From Butyrivibrio sp. INlla16 (GTDB taxonomy: Bacteria; Bacillota; Clostridia; Lachnospirales; Lachnospiraceae), in assembly GCF_900104155.1 (NCBI RefSeq), contig NZ_FMYB01000025.1, forward strand, positions 1-63,606: a stretch of 63,606 bases of DNA, written 5' to 3'. The notes below the pieces were generated by a model, which searched no databases, had not been told where the DNA came from, and worked only from the letters and a program-made list of their open reading frames with translations. A program made the translations under genes and the position numbers. Below are positions 9,153 through 17,858 of this stretch, piece by piece. The stretch's first letter is position 1. Each line of letters begins with the position of its first letter.

Positions 9153-10199
9153 TCAGAGCGCGTACTGAATAAGGAGTCTAAGCACATTCTCTGCTCCGTC
9201 TCTGTGGCTTCTCTCATAGCCGTGGGAAGCATACACGCCTGCACCGATAAGTCCGTGCTTGAGGTCACTCCCTGCACAGAGAGTTGCTTCTACATCACTT
9301 CCGTAATGAGGATAAATATCGATTGCATAGTCAGCGCCGCTCTCTTTTGCAGCTTTCACAAGTCCCTGAACAACGGGATAGCTGTAAGGGCCGCCGCTGT
9401 CCTTTGCGCAGATGGAAACCTGCTTTTCAGTGCAGGTAAGTCCATCACCTACGCAGCCCATATCTACAGATATAGCCTCTGTGCAGCCTTCAGGTACATT
9501 GCCGCATCCGCCGTGTCCAACCTCCTCAAACACTGTTATATGAGCATAAAGCGCTCTCTTGGGAGTTATCTTCTTTTCCTTTATATACTTGGCAAGTCCG
9601 AGCAAAATTCCGACGCTGAGTTTATCATCAAGGAATCTTGATTTGATATATCCGTTTTTTGTCACTCTGACATTTGGCTCAAAGCAGACGATGTCGCCCA
9701 CTGAGATGCCAAGCTTTTCGGTATCCTTTCTGTCCTTAACATCCTCATCGAGAACTACCTCGCAGTTTTCCCAGGTTCTCTTGGTGTCGTTATACTCCCC
9801 GTTTACGTGAATGGATGCATTGTTGAGCTGGAAGGTACCTTCATATATGCCGTCGAACTTTGTGATTACGCGCACATTCTCGGTCTCAGCATTATTTGGA
9901 TTCATGCCTCCGAGGTTCGTGAGCTGAAGTCTTCCGTTATCCTTTATGGTTGCAACCATTCCCCCAAGGGTATCTGTGTGAGCCTCAAGCAAAAGGCCGT
10001 CCTTCTTGTCTTTTCCTGTTAGGTCAACGATCACACCGCCCTTATTTGTGATAGTCGCCTTAAAGCCAAGCTTTTTGAATTCCTTCTGAACCCACGCTGC
10101 GGCTTCTTCCGTATAACCTGTGGGAGAATCGATGTTCAGAAGCTTTGTGGTCTCATCGACTATAAAGTCTGTGTATTTTGTTAGTGATACTTTTTTCAT
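9153..10199 (-). CDS. M42-family metallo-aminopeptidase
   Basis: A 348-residue cytoplasmic dinuclear-metal aminopeptidase of the glutamyl aminopeptidase/FrvX group, which trims peptides from the N-terminus. Metal and catalytic residues are visible: EAHTDTLGG (H74, D76), SRFLDDKLSVG, FEEVGHGG, SVDMG and the late YASHGYERSH histidine motif. The ATG at 10199 is chosen because GGAG lies 6 nt before it; the ATG four codons earlier has no such site. Length matches the family. It sits among secreted proteins but has no signal peptide. Confidence 0.9.
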   Translation of the reverse strand: MKKVSLTKYTDFIVDETTKLLNIDSPTGYTEEAAAWVQKEFKKLGFKATITNKGGVIVDLTGKDKKDGLLLEAHTDTLGGMVATIKDNGRLQLTNLGGMNPNNAETENVRVITKFDGIYEGTFQLNNASIHVNGEYNDTKRTWENCEVVLDEDVKDRKDTEKLGISVGDIVCFEPNVRVTKNGYIKSRFLDDKLSVGILLGLAKYIKEKKITPKRALYAHITVFEEVGHGGCGNVPEGCTEAISVDMGCVGDGLTCTEKQVSICAKDSGGPYSYPVVQGLVKAAKESGADYAIDIYPHYGSDVEATLCAGSDLKHGLIGAGVYASHGYERSHRDGAENVLRLLIQYAL

Positions 10200-10227
10200 G
10201 TTTGTCTCCATTCTTAAGTATTATGTA

Positions 10228-11736
10228 TTACTTGGTCTTCACTTTCTTTTTTGCCGACCATTTTGAGTAAATTATATCACCGGTTTCAGTTGAATATGCC
10301 CTCACTCTAACGTAATACGTCTTTTTTGATTTAAGTTTTTTTATTGTCACTGATTGTTTACCAGCCTTTACTTTCTTGGTCTTGGCATTTTTTAAATTCT
10401 TGTTAGTGGAATATTGTATCTCATATCCCAATATCTTAGATACTCGGCTCCATTTTACAGTAAAGCCTTTCCTTTTACCTTTTATTTCATTTATTTGAGG
10501 TTTAGAAGATGTTTTAAACACCTCCGGGCGATCTTCCACAACAAAGACCTCGCAGGTATCCTTAAACTGCTTATCCTCTGTACTTACAGTTATCACTGTA
10601 TCACCCACTTTATGAGCTGTCACTATACCATTTTGATCCACACTTGCAATATCAGGATCCAAAGACTTCCATTCCACATTCTTATTATCAGCATCGGATG
10701 GTACTATGTTCACGATAAGCTGTTCTGATTTACCAACCTTAAGCTCCAGCTCTTTCTTTGATAGCTTTAATTCACTTACTTTAACAAAAGGTAAAACAGT
10801 AACCTTACACGAAGCTTCCGCAGTACCATCTACAGTTTTAGCCGTAATAATAGCCGTACCTGCAGTGTTTGCATAAACCGTCCCACTATAAACCTCAGCA
10901 ACCTCTTCATTACTGCTTATCCACTCTACTTCAGTACTTGTTGCATTAGCAGGATATACTTGCGCAGTTATCTCTTCGTGCGCGCCTTCCTTTAAAGTCA
11001 TTGCTGTTTTATTGATTGTTATTGCAGTCGTAGGCGTTATCTGTCCATCCCATAATGTGAAAACAGGATAATTATGGTCTATGGACGAAGTCTGCGCATG
11101 GGCTCTTCCGGCATTTACATAAGCCTCAGTATCACCACCATTCTTATAATAAGCCTTGAGATTACCATCACCATAAAATGTATATGTATACCACGTTGTG
11201 TTAATTCCTTTAAGGTAGAGCTTCTCAAGGTGCCCTGAAGGACTTCCGATTGCAGTAGATGCAAAAGCAGTACAACAAATATCTGTAACCGTCTCAGGTA
11301 CATAAAATGCAGGTGCCGTTTTCCCACAAGGATAATTATATAAAATACTCATATCCTTTGAATAAAGCACCCCATTGACAGCGCATAATTCATTATTATT
11401 CGAACTGACAGTAATTGCCTTTAATCTATAGCAATATGAGAATATATAGTCAAACATTCCGAAGGCCTTGACACCGGAAGGAATATGAACTGAAGTAACC
11501 GTAGTTTTCCCCATAAAAAGTTCAGGCTGCAATTTTGTTACCCTATGTCCATCCAAACTTTCGGGAATTACGATATTACCATTTAGTGTACACTCTGTAA
11601 TCTTTGCAGTACCATCAGTTTGCACTTCATATGTAAATCCGCCAGATGTTGCAGCTCTTGCATTATCATGAACAAAAGACAATAAAAAAATAACAGCCAC
11701 TAAAATGATAAAATGCAAAAGTCCTCTTTTTTCCAT
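10228..11736 (-). CDS. Secreted LRR_5 / Ig-like (Big_2) / fibronectin III protein
   Basis: A 502-residue exported protein. After a signal peptide ending near ARAATSGG, the N-terminal third has LRR_5 (BspA-like) features. Two bacterial Ig-like domains follow, each with the SxNxxVAEV or LDPDIASVDQNGIV pattern. The last ~95 residues are an fn3 domain (GYEIQYS, KKTYYVRVRAYS) ending in a lysine-rich tail. AGGAAAG supports the ATG at 11736 rather than the TTG or ATG just upstream. The upstream gene stops at 11754, so the ribosome binding site overlaps its end and the two are probably translated together. Confidence 0.8.
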   Translation of the reverse strand: MEKRGLLHFIILVAVIFLLSFVHDNARAATSGGFTYEVQTDGTAKITECTLNGNIVIPESLDGHRVTKLQPELFMGKTTVTSVHIPSGVKAFGMFDYIFSYCYRLKAITVSSNNNELCAVNGVLYSKDMSILYNYPCGKTAPAFYVPETVTDICCTAFASTAIGSPSGHLEKLYLKGINTTWYTYTFYGDGNLKAYYKNGGDTEAYVNAGRAHAQTSSIDHNYPVFTLWDGQITPTTAITINKTAMTLKEGAHEEITAQVYPANATSTEVEWISSNEEVAEVYSGTVYANTAGTAIITAKTVDGTAEASCKVTVLPFVKVSELKLSKKELELKVGKSEQLIVNIVPSDADNKNVEWKSLDPDIASVDQNGIVTAHKVGDTVITVSTEDKQFKDTCEVFVVEDRPEVFKTSSKPQINEIKGKRKGFTVKWSRVSKILGYEIQYSTNKNLKNAKTKKVKAGKQSVTIKKLKSKKTYYVRVRAYSTETGDIIYSKWSAKKKVKTK

Positions 11737-11753
11737 ATTGTCTTTCCTCATAT

Positions 11754-12920
11754 TCAAAATTTTGTCACCGAATCATACTTTGTACTAGTACATCTGGGAT
11801 AGTTCTTATAAGCAAAATATTGATTCCGATACTGTGACATATAAGCTGTTGACTTCAGAAAATACTTATATTCAATCCATAGCTGTCCCTGATCATTATT
11901 GCGATCCGGATCATCCCAGGTAACATCAACGTTATACCATTTACCATTGAGCTTAACCATATTCCAGGCATGCCCCTCATAGCCTACACGTCCTGAAACT
12001 ATTATGCATGGCACCTTTAGATTGTCCAGAATTTTCTTATATGTCCTTGCATACCCCAGGCACATAGCTTTATTTTTCAACAAGGCACTTCTGGTTGTAT
12101 TAGATTCCGAAGGACAACATTCATTGTTTCTTATTTTGTTTCGAGCTTTATGGTCATAAGAAATATTTCTTATCATCCAGTCATGAGTATTTTTTAATTT
12201 CTGTATAGCTGTTTTGCCGTTGGATATTTCTTCCTTTTTAGCTTGTTTTATCCTATTCTCTTCTGTCCTAGCATAAGCCACAATTGTGTAAGAAGCAGTC
12301 GTACCGGCTACTGTTGCTGCAATTTTTGCCTTACCGGCCTTTTTGACTTTAACGATACCATCATTACCAACTTCCGCAACTTTTGAATTGCTACTCGACC
12401 ATGTAATATCATCTATATTATTTACTACATCCTGATATACTTTATCACCTTTTAAGCAGTATACTTTCCCCTTTTCAAAACATGGTTCTGGTGATGTTAC
12501 TACTCTAATTCCATGTTCTTTTGCATACCTATATGCCCCACTGTTCATCGGTGCTGATATTGCTTTTAGATTTTTGCATAGTACTATCGCATTTTCCTCT
12601 ATCTCTACATCACCTTTAAAAACAATATACTTAAGGTTCTCACAACCATAAAAGCAACGAGCCTTTACCACCTTCACATTGGACGGAACAATGATTTTTT
12701 CCAATGATCTTTCCCAGAAGAACATAAAAATATGTAGTTGGGTAACATCTGACGGTATTTCTACAACTTTTTCTATACCGGTTCCTTTAAAATCGCAGCA
12801 TGTATAGCCATCGCTATAATAGTAGCCATAAAATCCTGTTTTCTCGGCGTGTACAGTCACTATATTCATACAAAAAGCAATCATGAACACAATCGCAAAT
12901 GATAAAATGTGTTTCCTCAT
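11754..12920 (-). CDS. Secreted transglutaminase-like protein with Ig-like domain
   Basis: A 388-residue exported protein. A signal peptide (residues 1-25) is followed by an LRR_5-like stretch, a Big_2-like domain (WSSSNSKVAEVGNDGIVKV) and a transglutaminase-like/cysteine peptidase core. The catalytic triad is visible as MCLGYAR (Cys), GHAWNMV (His) and NVDVTWDDP (Asp). Such cores act as cross-linking enzymes or as peptidases; which is not clear. AGGA before the ATG at 12920 supports that start over an upstream TTG. It is the first gene of a pair with the fn3 protein downstream and may act on the same surface material. Confidence 0.8.
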   Translation of the reverse strand: MRKHILSFAIVFMIAFCMNIVTVHAEKTGFYGYYYSDGYTCCDFKGTGIEKVVEIPSDVTQLHIFMFFWERSLEKIIVPSNVKVVKARCFYGCENLKYIVFKGDVEIEENAIVLCKNLKAISAPMNSGAYRYAKEHGIRVVTSPEPCFEKGKVYCLKGDKVYQDVVNNIDDITWSSSNSKVAEVGNDGIVKVKKAGKAKIAATVAGTTASYTIVAYARTEENRIKQAKKEEISNGKTAIQKLKNTHDWMIRNISYDHKARNKIRNNECCPSESNTTRSALLKNKAMCLGYARTYKKILDNLKVPCIIVSGRVGYEGHAWNMVKLNGKWYNVDVTWDDPDRNNDQGQLWIEYKYFLKSTAYMSQYRNQYFAYKNYPRCTSTKYDSVTKF

Positions 12921-12979
12921 ATTTCGTCCTAAGCCGAGCAATACAAGATACTAAAATAATAATTCAAAAATATCATGAT

Positions 12980-13683
12980 CTATTTTTTCTTTATTTTTTT
13001 GACTGAGCTATAATCTCCGTAATACTTATATCCGCTTTCTATTTTGTATGCCCTGACTTTCACATAATAAGGCTTATTTTTCTTTAGCTTTTTCAGAACA
13101 ACTGAGGTTTTCGATGTATTTACTACTTTTGTCTTTCCTGCAGGGAAACTCTTTGAAAGTGAATATACAACTTCGTAGCCTGATGCTTCTGTAACCTTCT
13201 TAATCTTTACAGTTGCCTTTTTTCCATTCCTCTTAACACTCTTTATAGTTGCTCTGGATATTTCTACCGGCTTCTCATTTACTGAAAAGGTATACTTTCC
13301 ACCCTTATTACCTCTGACAATTTTTATGAAATATGTTCCTGCGGAAAGATTTTTTTCATACGTTCCCTTAAAGTATTCAGTATCCGGGTAATCACTATCA
13401 TTTCCCAAATAATCTATACTACTTCCATCAGCATCCAGAAGATAAAATTTCACATTATTATAATGTTCCATATTCTTTGTATGATTGATTTTATCGTAGA
13501 TGATCTAAGAAGAGTAAATTTGTAGAAATCCTGATTATCAAATCCGCCAAGTTGTCCGGTTATAGTTTCGCCCAGACTGATTGTCAATGCATTGTCCATA
13601 TACTCAAGCGGTGTTGATTCTGATTCGGTAAGCAAGCAGCAGACAAAATCGTATATGATTCTACTCTGCTGCTTGTTTGTCAC
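12980..13683 (-). pseudogene. Broken secreted protein gene (pre-peptidase-like plus fn3 domain), frameshifted
   Basis: Two overlapping frames together encode one domain set. The upstream frame (13450-13683) ends a pre-peptidase-like beta domain with FDNQDFYKFTLLRSSTIK. The downstream frame (12980-13471) continues it with MEHYNNVKFYLLDADG and then an fn3 domain (EVVYSLSK, KPYYVKVRAY) with a lysine tail like the neighbouring genes. One extra base in the T4 run at 13489-13492 would restore one frame. The 5' end also lacks a signal peptide and starts at a GTG with no good ribosome site, so the gene seems truncated as well. A sequencing error could explain the shift but not the missing 5' end. Confidence 0.7.
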
Positions 13684-13734
13684 GATAAAAAATTATGGAG
13701 ATCCTTTTTTGTCACTCTAAGCATATCATCTCTA

Positions 13735-14469
13735 TCAGTCATCCAAATATGATACAATTTTAGGGTTCTTTGCACCACTCTTCTTTAGCATTTTGGTAAG
13801 CGTTTTCTTATACTTTTTGAATCTTTTCTGCTCTCTTTTGACAGCTTTACCGGACATATCGAGTTCTTCATCATCATGGTCACAATATAAAACAAATTTT
13901 ATCCCACTGGGAGTACCCTTAAATGCATTCTTACCTATCGATTTTAGGCTAACCATATCCAGTTTTACCACTTTTAATTTTTTATCACCGGCAAAAGCAT
14001 TTTTACCTATACTTAAAGACGCTGTATAACTTAAGTCTATTTCCTTAAGATTACTCATTCCCTGAAATGCTCCATCACCTATCGTATCAAGGTCAATGAA
14101 ATTTCCAGTTATCTTCTTTATCTTCTTATTTCCTTTAAAAGCATTTTTGTCAATTTTCTGAACATAAGCAGTCCATTCAGCTTCACCAAATAATTCTGCT
14201 TTCGTTTTAGAATAATCGTTGATGTATTGAAGTTCTTCTAAATTCAAATTGGAACTGGTACATTTTGTACCATCAGTTATATTTGCACGCATACCTTTAT
14301 GATCAATAATCATAAAATCTATATTGTTATAAGTATATGGTCCTCCTCTAAAGTCCAAATCGCTTGTCTCAGAAGCTTTTACATTTACTCCTGTCATCAA
14401 CATTCCTACAACAAATAGCACCAAAATAAACCCTACATTAGTAATTCTCTTACACTTGTTATCCCTCAT
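13735..14469 (-). CDS. Secreted LRR_5 (BspA-like) protein
   Basis: A 244-residue exported protein. The signal peptide follows a basic start (MRDNKCKRITN) and ends near VNVKA. The body has LRR_5 units with the IDKNAFKGNKKIKKI, IGKNAFAGDKKLKVV and IGKNAFKG patterns. GGAG 6 nt upstream supports the ATG at 14469 over an earlier TTG/ATG. The C-terminus is lysine-rich. No anchor is visible. It probably belongs to the same surface or secreted set as its neighbours. Confidence 0.75.
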   Translation of the reverse strand: MRDNKCKRITNVGFILVLFVVGMLMTGVNVKASETSDLDFRGGPYTYNNIDFMIIDHKGMRANITDGTKCTSSNLNLEELQYINDYSKTKAELFGEAEWTAYVQKIDKNAFKGNKKIKKITGNFIDLDTIGDGAFQGMSNLKEIDLSYTASLSIGKNAFAGDKKLKVVKLDMVSLKSIGKNAFKGTPSGIKFVLYCDHDDEELDMSGKAVKREQKRFKKYKKTLTKMLKKSGAKNPKIVSYLDD

Positions 14470-14559
14470 ATCTTCTCCTTTCATCAAGTATAATTACCAA
14501 GCATATCTCCATATTTTTTATACGTTGTTTATTAGCTTTTCTCTACCTGATCCCAAAAA

Positions 14560-15603
14560 CTATTTTTTTGTCTTAACACTCTTTCTATTGCTCCATTCCG
14601 AATACACCTTGTTCCCATCTATCGTTTTGAAACACCTAATTCGGACATAATACTTTTTATTTTTCCTCAGCTTATTTATTTTCGCGCTGCTTTTGGAAGC
14701 CTTATATGTTTTTGTTTTAGCCGAAGTAAATTTCCTTGATGTCGAATATTGAACCTGATATCCTTCGGCGTCTGAGACCTTATTCCACTTTATTGTAAAT
14801 GCCTTATTTCCTTTACTAAGCTTGGATATCTTGGGTACCGATATGCTGTCGTCCACTTTTCCATCTTCATCTTTAGGTGGAACAATATCATAAACAGAAA
14901 ACGAATACATTACAGGGAACAATTTCCAATCAGTATCGCTAAATTCTGCTTTAATAGTATATTCACCATTTGCAGTTATTTCGTATACATCAGTTGCATT
15001 GCTTGTCGCATCTTTCCATGTCGTGTAATCCTGAATATTTGCAGGTGCAACCGTTTGAGTGACTATATGAGTTATTCCGATTTTTGGTACAAATGAAACT
15101 GTGTCTGTATACTTTGTTCCTGACGAATCTTTTACCAAATTGTGGTTAATTACCTTGGTATTGGGCAAAAAGAATAAAAAAGCCGATGCCGTTTGATATG
15201 ACTGATTAATATATAAATAATAGGTCCCCGGATCTAAGTAGAATCTTGGCTGAATATGCCCATTAGCATAGTATTTATAATCTATATATGGGATTTCATT
15301 AGTTAATGAGGCGTTTCCATACAGTTTGAGTGTATGGAAATTATAAAAACTGTAATTATCATCCAGAATTAACCATCCTCGCTCTGTAGTCGTAATGGAA
15401 TATATGTATTCACCACTAAGGTCATGATAAATCATACCCACATCATTATTTATATTTGCATCTATTTCAGCGGGATTATTGACGACAACATAGTTTACCG
15501 GAGTAGCGGCAGCTTTTGAGTTAATTGAAAACATGCATAACATGCATAGACAAGGTAACAGCATGCTTATACACATACTGAGTAACTGATTTTTACTTTT
15601 CAT
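14560..15603 (-). CDS. Secreted protein with C-terminal fibronectin III domain
   Basis: A 347-residue exported protein. The signal peptide spans residues 1-32 (SMLLPCLCMLCMF, cleavage near SKAAA). The middle is beta-rich and includes a pre-peptidase-like segment (FYLDPGTYYLYIN). The last ~95 residues form an fn3 domain (GYQVQYSTSRKF, KKYYVRIRCFK) with a basic tail. This domain closely resembles those in the genes at 10228 and 12980, which suggests module sharing within the locus. GAGGGGG is well placed before the ATG. Ligand or substrate unknown. Confidence 0.72.
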   Translation of the reverse strand: MKSKNQLLSMCISMLLPCLCMLCMFSINSKAAATPVNYVVVNNPAEIDANINNDVGMIYHDLSGEYIYSITTTERGWLILDDNYSFYNFHTLKLYGNASLTNEIPYIDYKYYANGHIQPRFYLDPGTYYLYINQSYQTASAFLFFLPNTKVINHNLVKDSSGTKYTDTVSFVPKIGITHIVTQTVAPANIQDYTTWKDATSNATDVYEITANGEYTIKAEFSDTDWKLFPVMYSFSVYDIVPPKDEDGKVDDSISVPKISKLSKGNKAFTIKWNKVSDAEGYQVQYSTSRKFTSAKTKTYKASKSSAKINKLRKNKKYYVRIRCFKTIDGNKVYSEWSNRKSVKTKK

Positions 15604-15756
15604 GGAACCCCCTCTTCATATCCACAAATGTGGCTCTAGCATATATCAATATAGGCATTTGTTATATACAATAAAAATTATATCAATGTCTATTTAATCA
15701 ATCAATAACTGTAAGCATAGATTTTTATAAGATTTTCTAAAAATATTATTATAAAT

Positions 15757-15810
15757 AAAAAAACTGCCAAGATTTATCAGCTTTATGTGTGCTGCATAAA
15801 TCATTGGCAG
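15757..15810 (-). terminator. Intrinsic terminator of the lipoprotein gene
   Basis: A long stem (CTGCCAA/TTGGCAG extended by GATTTAT/ATAAATC) at 15764-15810. Read on the minus strand it is followed by a T7 run, which ends transcription of the gene at 15826-16689. Confidence 0.75.
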
Positions 15811-15825
15811 AATGTTTTTAACGAT

Positions 15826-16689
15826 TTAGAATTCAAATCTGGAAACAGATTCCTCAATAAAATTCATATTCTCTATTACATATTCACCATTTTGGTACAC
15901 AAGATTAAATCCCAGGAAAGTACCAAAGCGTGGAATAAGAGTAATTTCGCAGTATAGGTTATCGCCTTACGTCGAATCTGAGATTACAGCATACCAAACC
16001 GGTCTTACTTCAGTCACAGCATCTTGTTCCCACCAGTTATCTATTACTTCTTCGGGCACTTCAGTAACAGCTTTGTAATTATTCTCCTTAGCTGTAAAAC
16101 CTATAGAAGACTTAACCGGCGCCTCATAATCTATTGTTAGTCCTTTTCCTCCATACTCTCCTACTGTCAGTGGCAAATCTGCTTCCCGGTACTCATTTGT
16201 TGCATCATCAAAATCAAAAAGCCATATTTCACATGAAACATATGGATCACTGTATGCATCAAAAGTGACCGTGAATAGAATTTCTTCTTCACCATCCTTA
16301 TCCAAATCACCTGTCTGTATATGCGGGAAACCTGTTATATGACAGCTTGGAGTTTCAATAGAATTGCCATTTCCAAACTCAATCTTGTACTTCGCTTTGT
16401 CATTATCTGAATCACTTATTCTGTAAAGCCTGTCCGTCTTTCCATCCCCGTCATAGTCTTTATCAACAAAGTCTTCTCGAAAAGAGTAGCCCATAGCTTC
16501 ATCTACATAACCATCATATTTCCACAGAAAGCTCGGGGAGAGCTCTTCCGAGACAACATCATCTATCTCGGCTACAGCTGTCGTTGGTGTCTCAGATTCT
16601 TCAATAATCGTTTCACCGGCAATTGTGCTCCCACACCCTGATAAACAGATACCTGCTAATAATATCGCTATAATAAATCCATATTTCAC
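15826..16689 (-). pseudogene. Lipoprotein gene with an in-frame stop codon
   Basis: The first 240 residues (15967-16689) begin with a lipoprotein signal (LSGC lipobox) and contain two acidic loops, DKDYDGDGKTDRLY and DLDKDGEEEIL, like FG-GAP/VCBS repeats. A TAA stop at 15967-15969 interrupts it. The same frame then runs on for 46 clean codons (including YCEITLIPRFGTFLGF) to a second stop at 15826, just before the terminator. The continuation reads as normal protein, so the stop is probably a recent nonsense mutation or a sequencing error. The start is a GTG after AAGGAGG. A truncated lipoprotein could still be exported. Confidence 0.7.
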
Positions 16690-16816
16690 TTGTCATACCT
16701 CCTTAGCATATCCATGTACCATAATTTTTTATCATTTTTTCCTACATTCTGAATCATACATATCATCATGCCTTCTTAGCTGCTTGATGTTATTAAAGGC
16801 TCATATGATCTCGTTT

Positions 16817-16834
16817 GCCTATATTTATATAGGC
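16817..16834. promoter_or_regulatory. Palindromic operator upstream of the XRE regulator
   Basis: GCCTATA-TTTA-TATAGGC is a perfect 7-bp palindrome in the intergenic space shared by the divergent lipoprotein and XRE genes. It is a plausible autoregulatory operator. Its left half with flank, TTTGCCTATATT, recurs downstream of the XRE gene at 17363-17374. Confidence 0.5.
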
Positions 16835-16893
16835 AGACATATATGCTTTGCCCTCCATTTTCGAATAAACTATCAAAAAGGGAGGCAGACTTA

Positions 16894-17313
16894 ATGGAGA
16901 ACACCAATAATCAGATTGGCAAAAAACTAAAAGAGTTACGCACAACTCACGGCTATACTCAGGATTATATTGCTTCCAATATTGATGTTAAGCAGCCGAC
17001 ATATCAGCAGTATGAAAGTGGTAAACGTAGGCCAAGTTCAACTATGCTTTATAGAATTGCCAATTTTTATGGCCTTACCACCGATGAACTTCTTAAATTA
17101 TGCATCCCTCTCGATAATGAAATATATTATGATGCACCTGAAATGACTGCTCGGACTCTAGAAGAAGCTGAGCTTACTTCATATGGTTCTTCAAAACGCC
17201 TTGCAAAATTTAGCGCTAATGAAAAGCAGCTTCTCTACTATTTTTCCAAATTGAACAAAGATGCCCAGCGGGATATTATCGCCTATACCAAGTTCAGAGG
17301 CTCACAAGCATAA
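16894..17313 (+). CDS. XRE/Cro-type DNA-binding regulator
   Basis: A 139-residue protein with an N-terminal helix-turn-helix of the lambda Cro/CI type (KKLKELRTTHGYTQDYIA, VKQPTYQQYESGKRRPSS). A short linker leads to a C-terminal helical tail (NEKQLLYYFSKLNKDAQRDI). GGGAGG precedes the ATG at 16894; an upstream TTG in frame is not supported. The palindrome at 16817-16834 may be its operator. It is the nearest DNA-binding protein gene to the array that begins about 210 bp downstream, so it is a candidate ligand for it, which is only inference. Confidence 0.85.
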   Translation: MENTNNQIGKKLKELRTTHGYTQDYIASNIDVKQPTYQQYESGKRRPSSTMLYRIANFYGLTTDELLKLCIPLDNEIYYDAPEMTARTLEEAELTSYGSSKRLAKFSANEKQLLYYFSKLNKDAQRDIIAYTKFRGSQA

Positions 17314-17440
17314 GAATATGTTCTATATACTTGCTTTTCCTAATTACGAATCATTATATCATTTGCCTATATTATTATTTTATCTAGTGACAATGTTTAA
17401 TATTTTTTTAATGAAACATCATAATTACCTACAAGTATAA

Positions 17441-17472
17441 ACAGCCGCAATCCTTATATGGATCGCGGCTGT
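17441..17472 (+). terminator. Probable terminator of the XRE gene
   Basis: A 13-bp stem with one mismatch (ACAGCCGC/GCGGCTGT plus ATCC/GGAT) and a 6-nt loop, followed by the weak tract CTTAATTT. Confidence 0.6.
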
Positions 17473-17525
17473 CTTAATTTCCATACATATTATATTGTGC
17501 GGACTTTATCGATTTGCAAAAAAAT

Positions 17526-17772
17526 TACCAAGATAAAATCTAAAAGGTAATTATCTGGGTACTTCTCAAAGTGATATTTACCTTGATTTCAGCAAAATCT
17601 TATTATTCTTGGTAAGGTTACTTTGCTAGATTACCTTGATATTTTGATTTTCTTCTTTTTCTTGGTAAATATGTAGCTGATTAATACCTTGATATTTAAG
17701 AAAATCAATATTTCTAGGTATATTCCGGAAATAACTTACCTTGATTTCATTGAAAAGCCATTATTCAAGGCA
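17526..17772. repeat. Tandem array 1: five 52-53-bp units of inverted 9-bp half-sites
   Basis: Half-site A (TACCTTGAT; TACCAAGAT in unit 1) starts at 17526, 17579, 17632, 17685 and 17737. Half-site B (TTCTTGGTA or a variant) starts exactly 27 bp after each A, at 17553, 17606, 17659, 17712 and 17764. The 18 bp between A and B and the 16-17 bp between units are AT-rich and mostly not conserved. TACC and GGTA are inverted copies of each other; the inner bases often do not pair (TT facing TT). The array lies between convergent genes, is noncoding (the period is not a multiple of 3), and fills most of the 545-bp gap 17314-17858. The rest of the gap holds the terminator and AT-rich sequence with nothing else seen. 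Confidence 0.85.
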
Positions 17773-17858
17773 ATGTCCCCAATAATTCTCAATAAACTCC
17801 CATAAAGTGTCTGTAATTCGTCTTTGCATTAGCAAAAAGCCACTACCTCTAGAAATCG

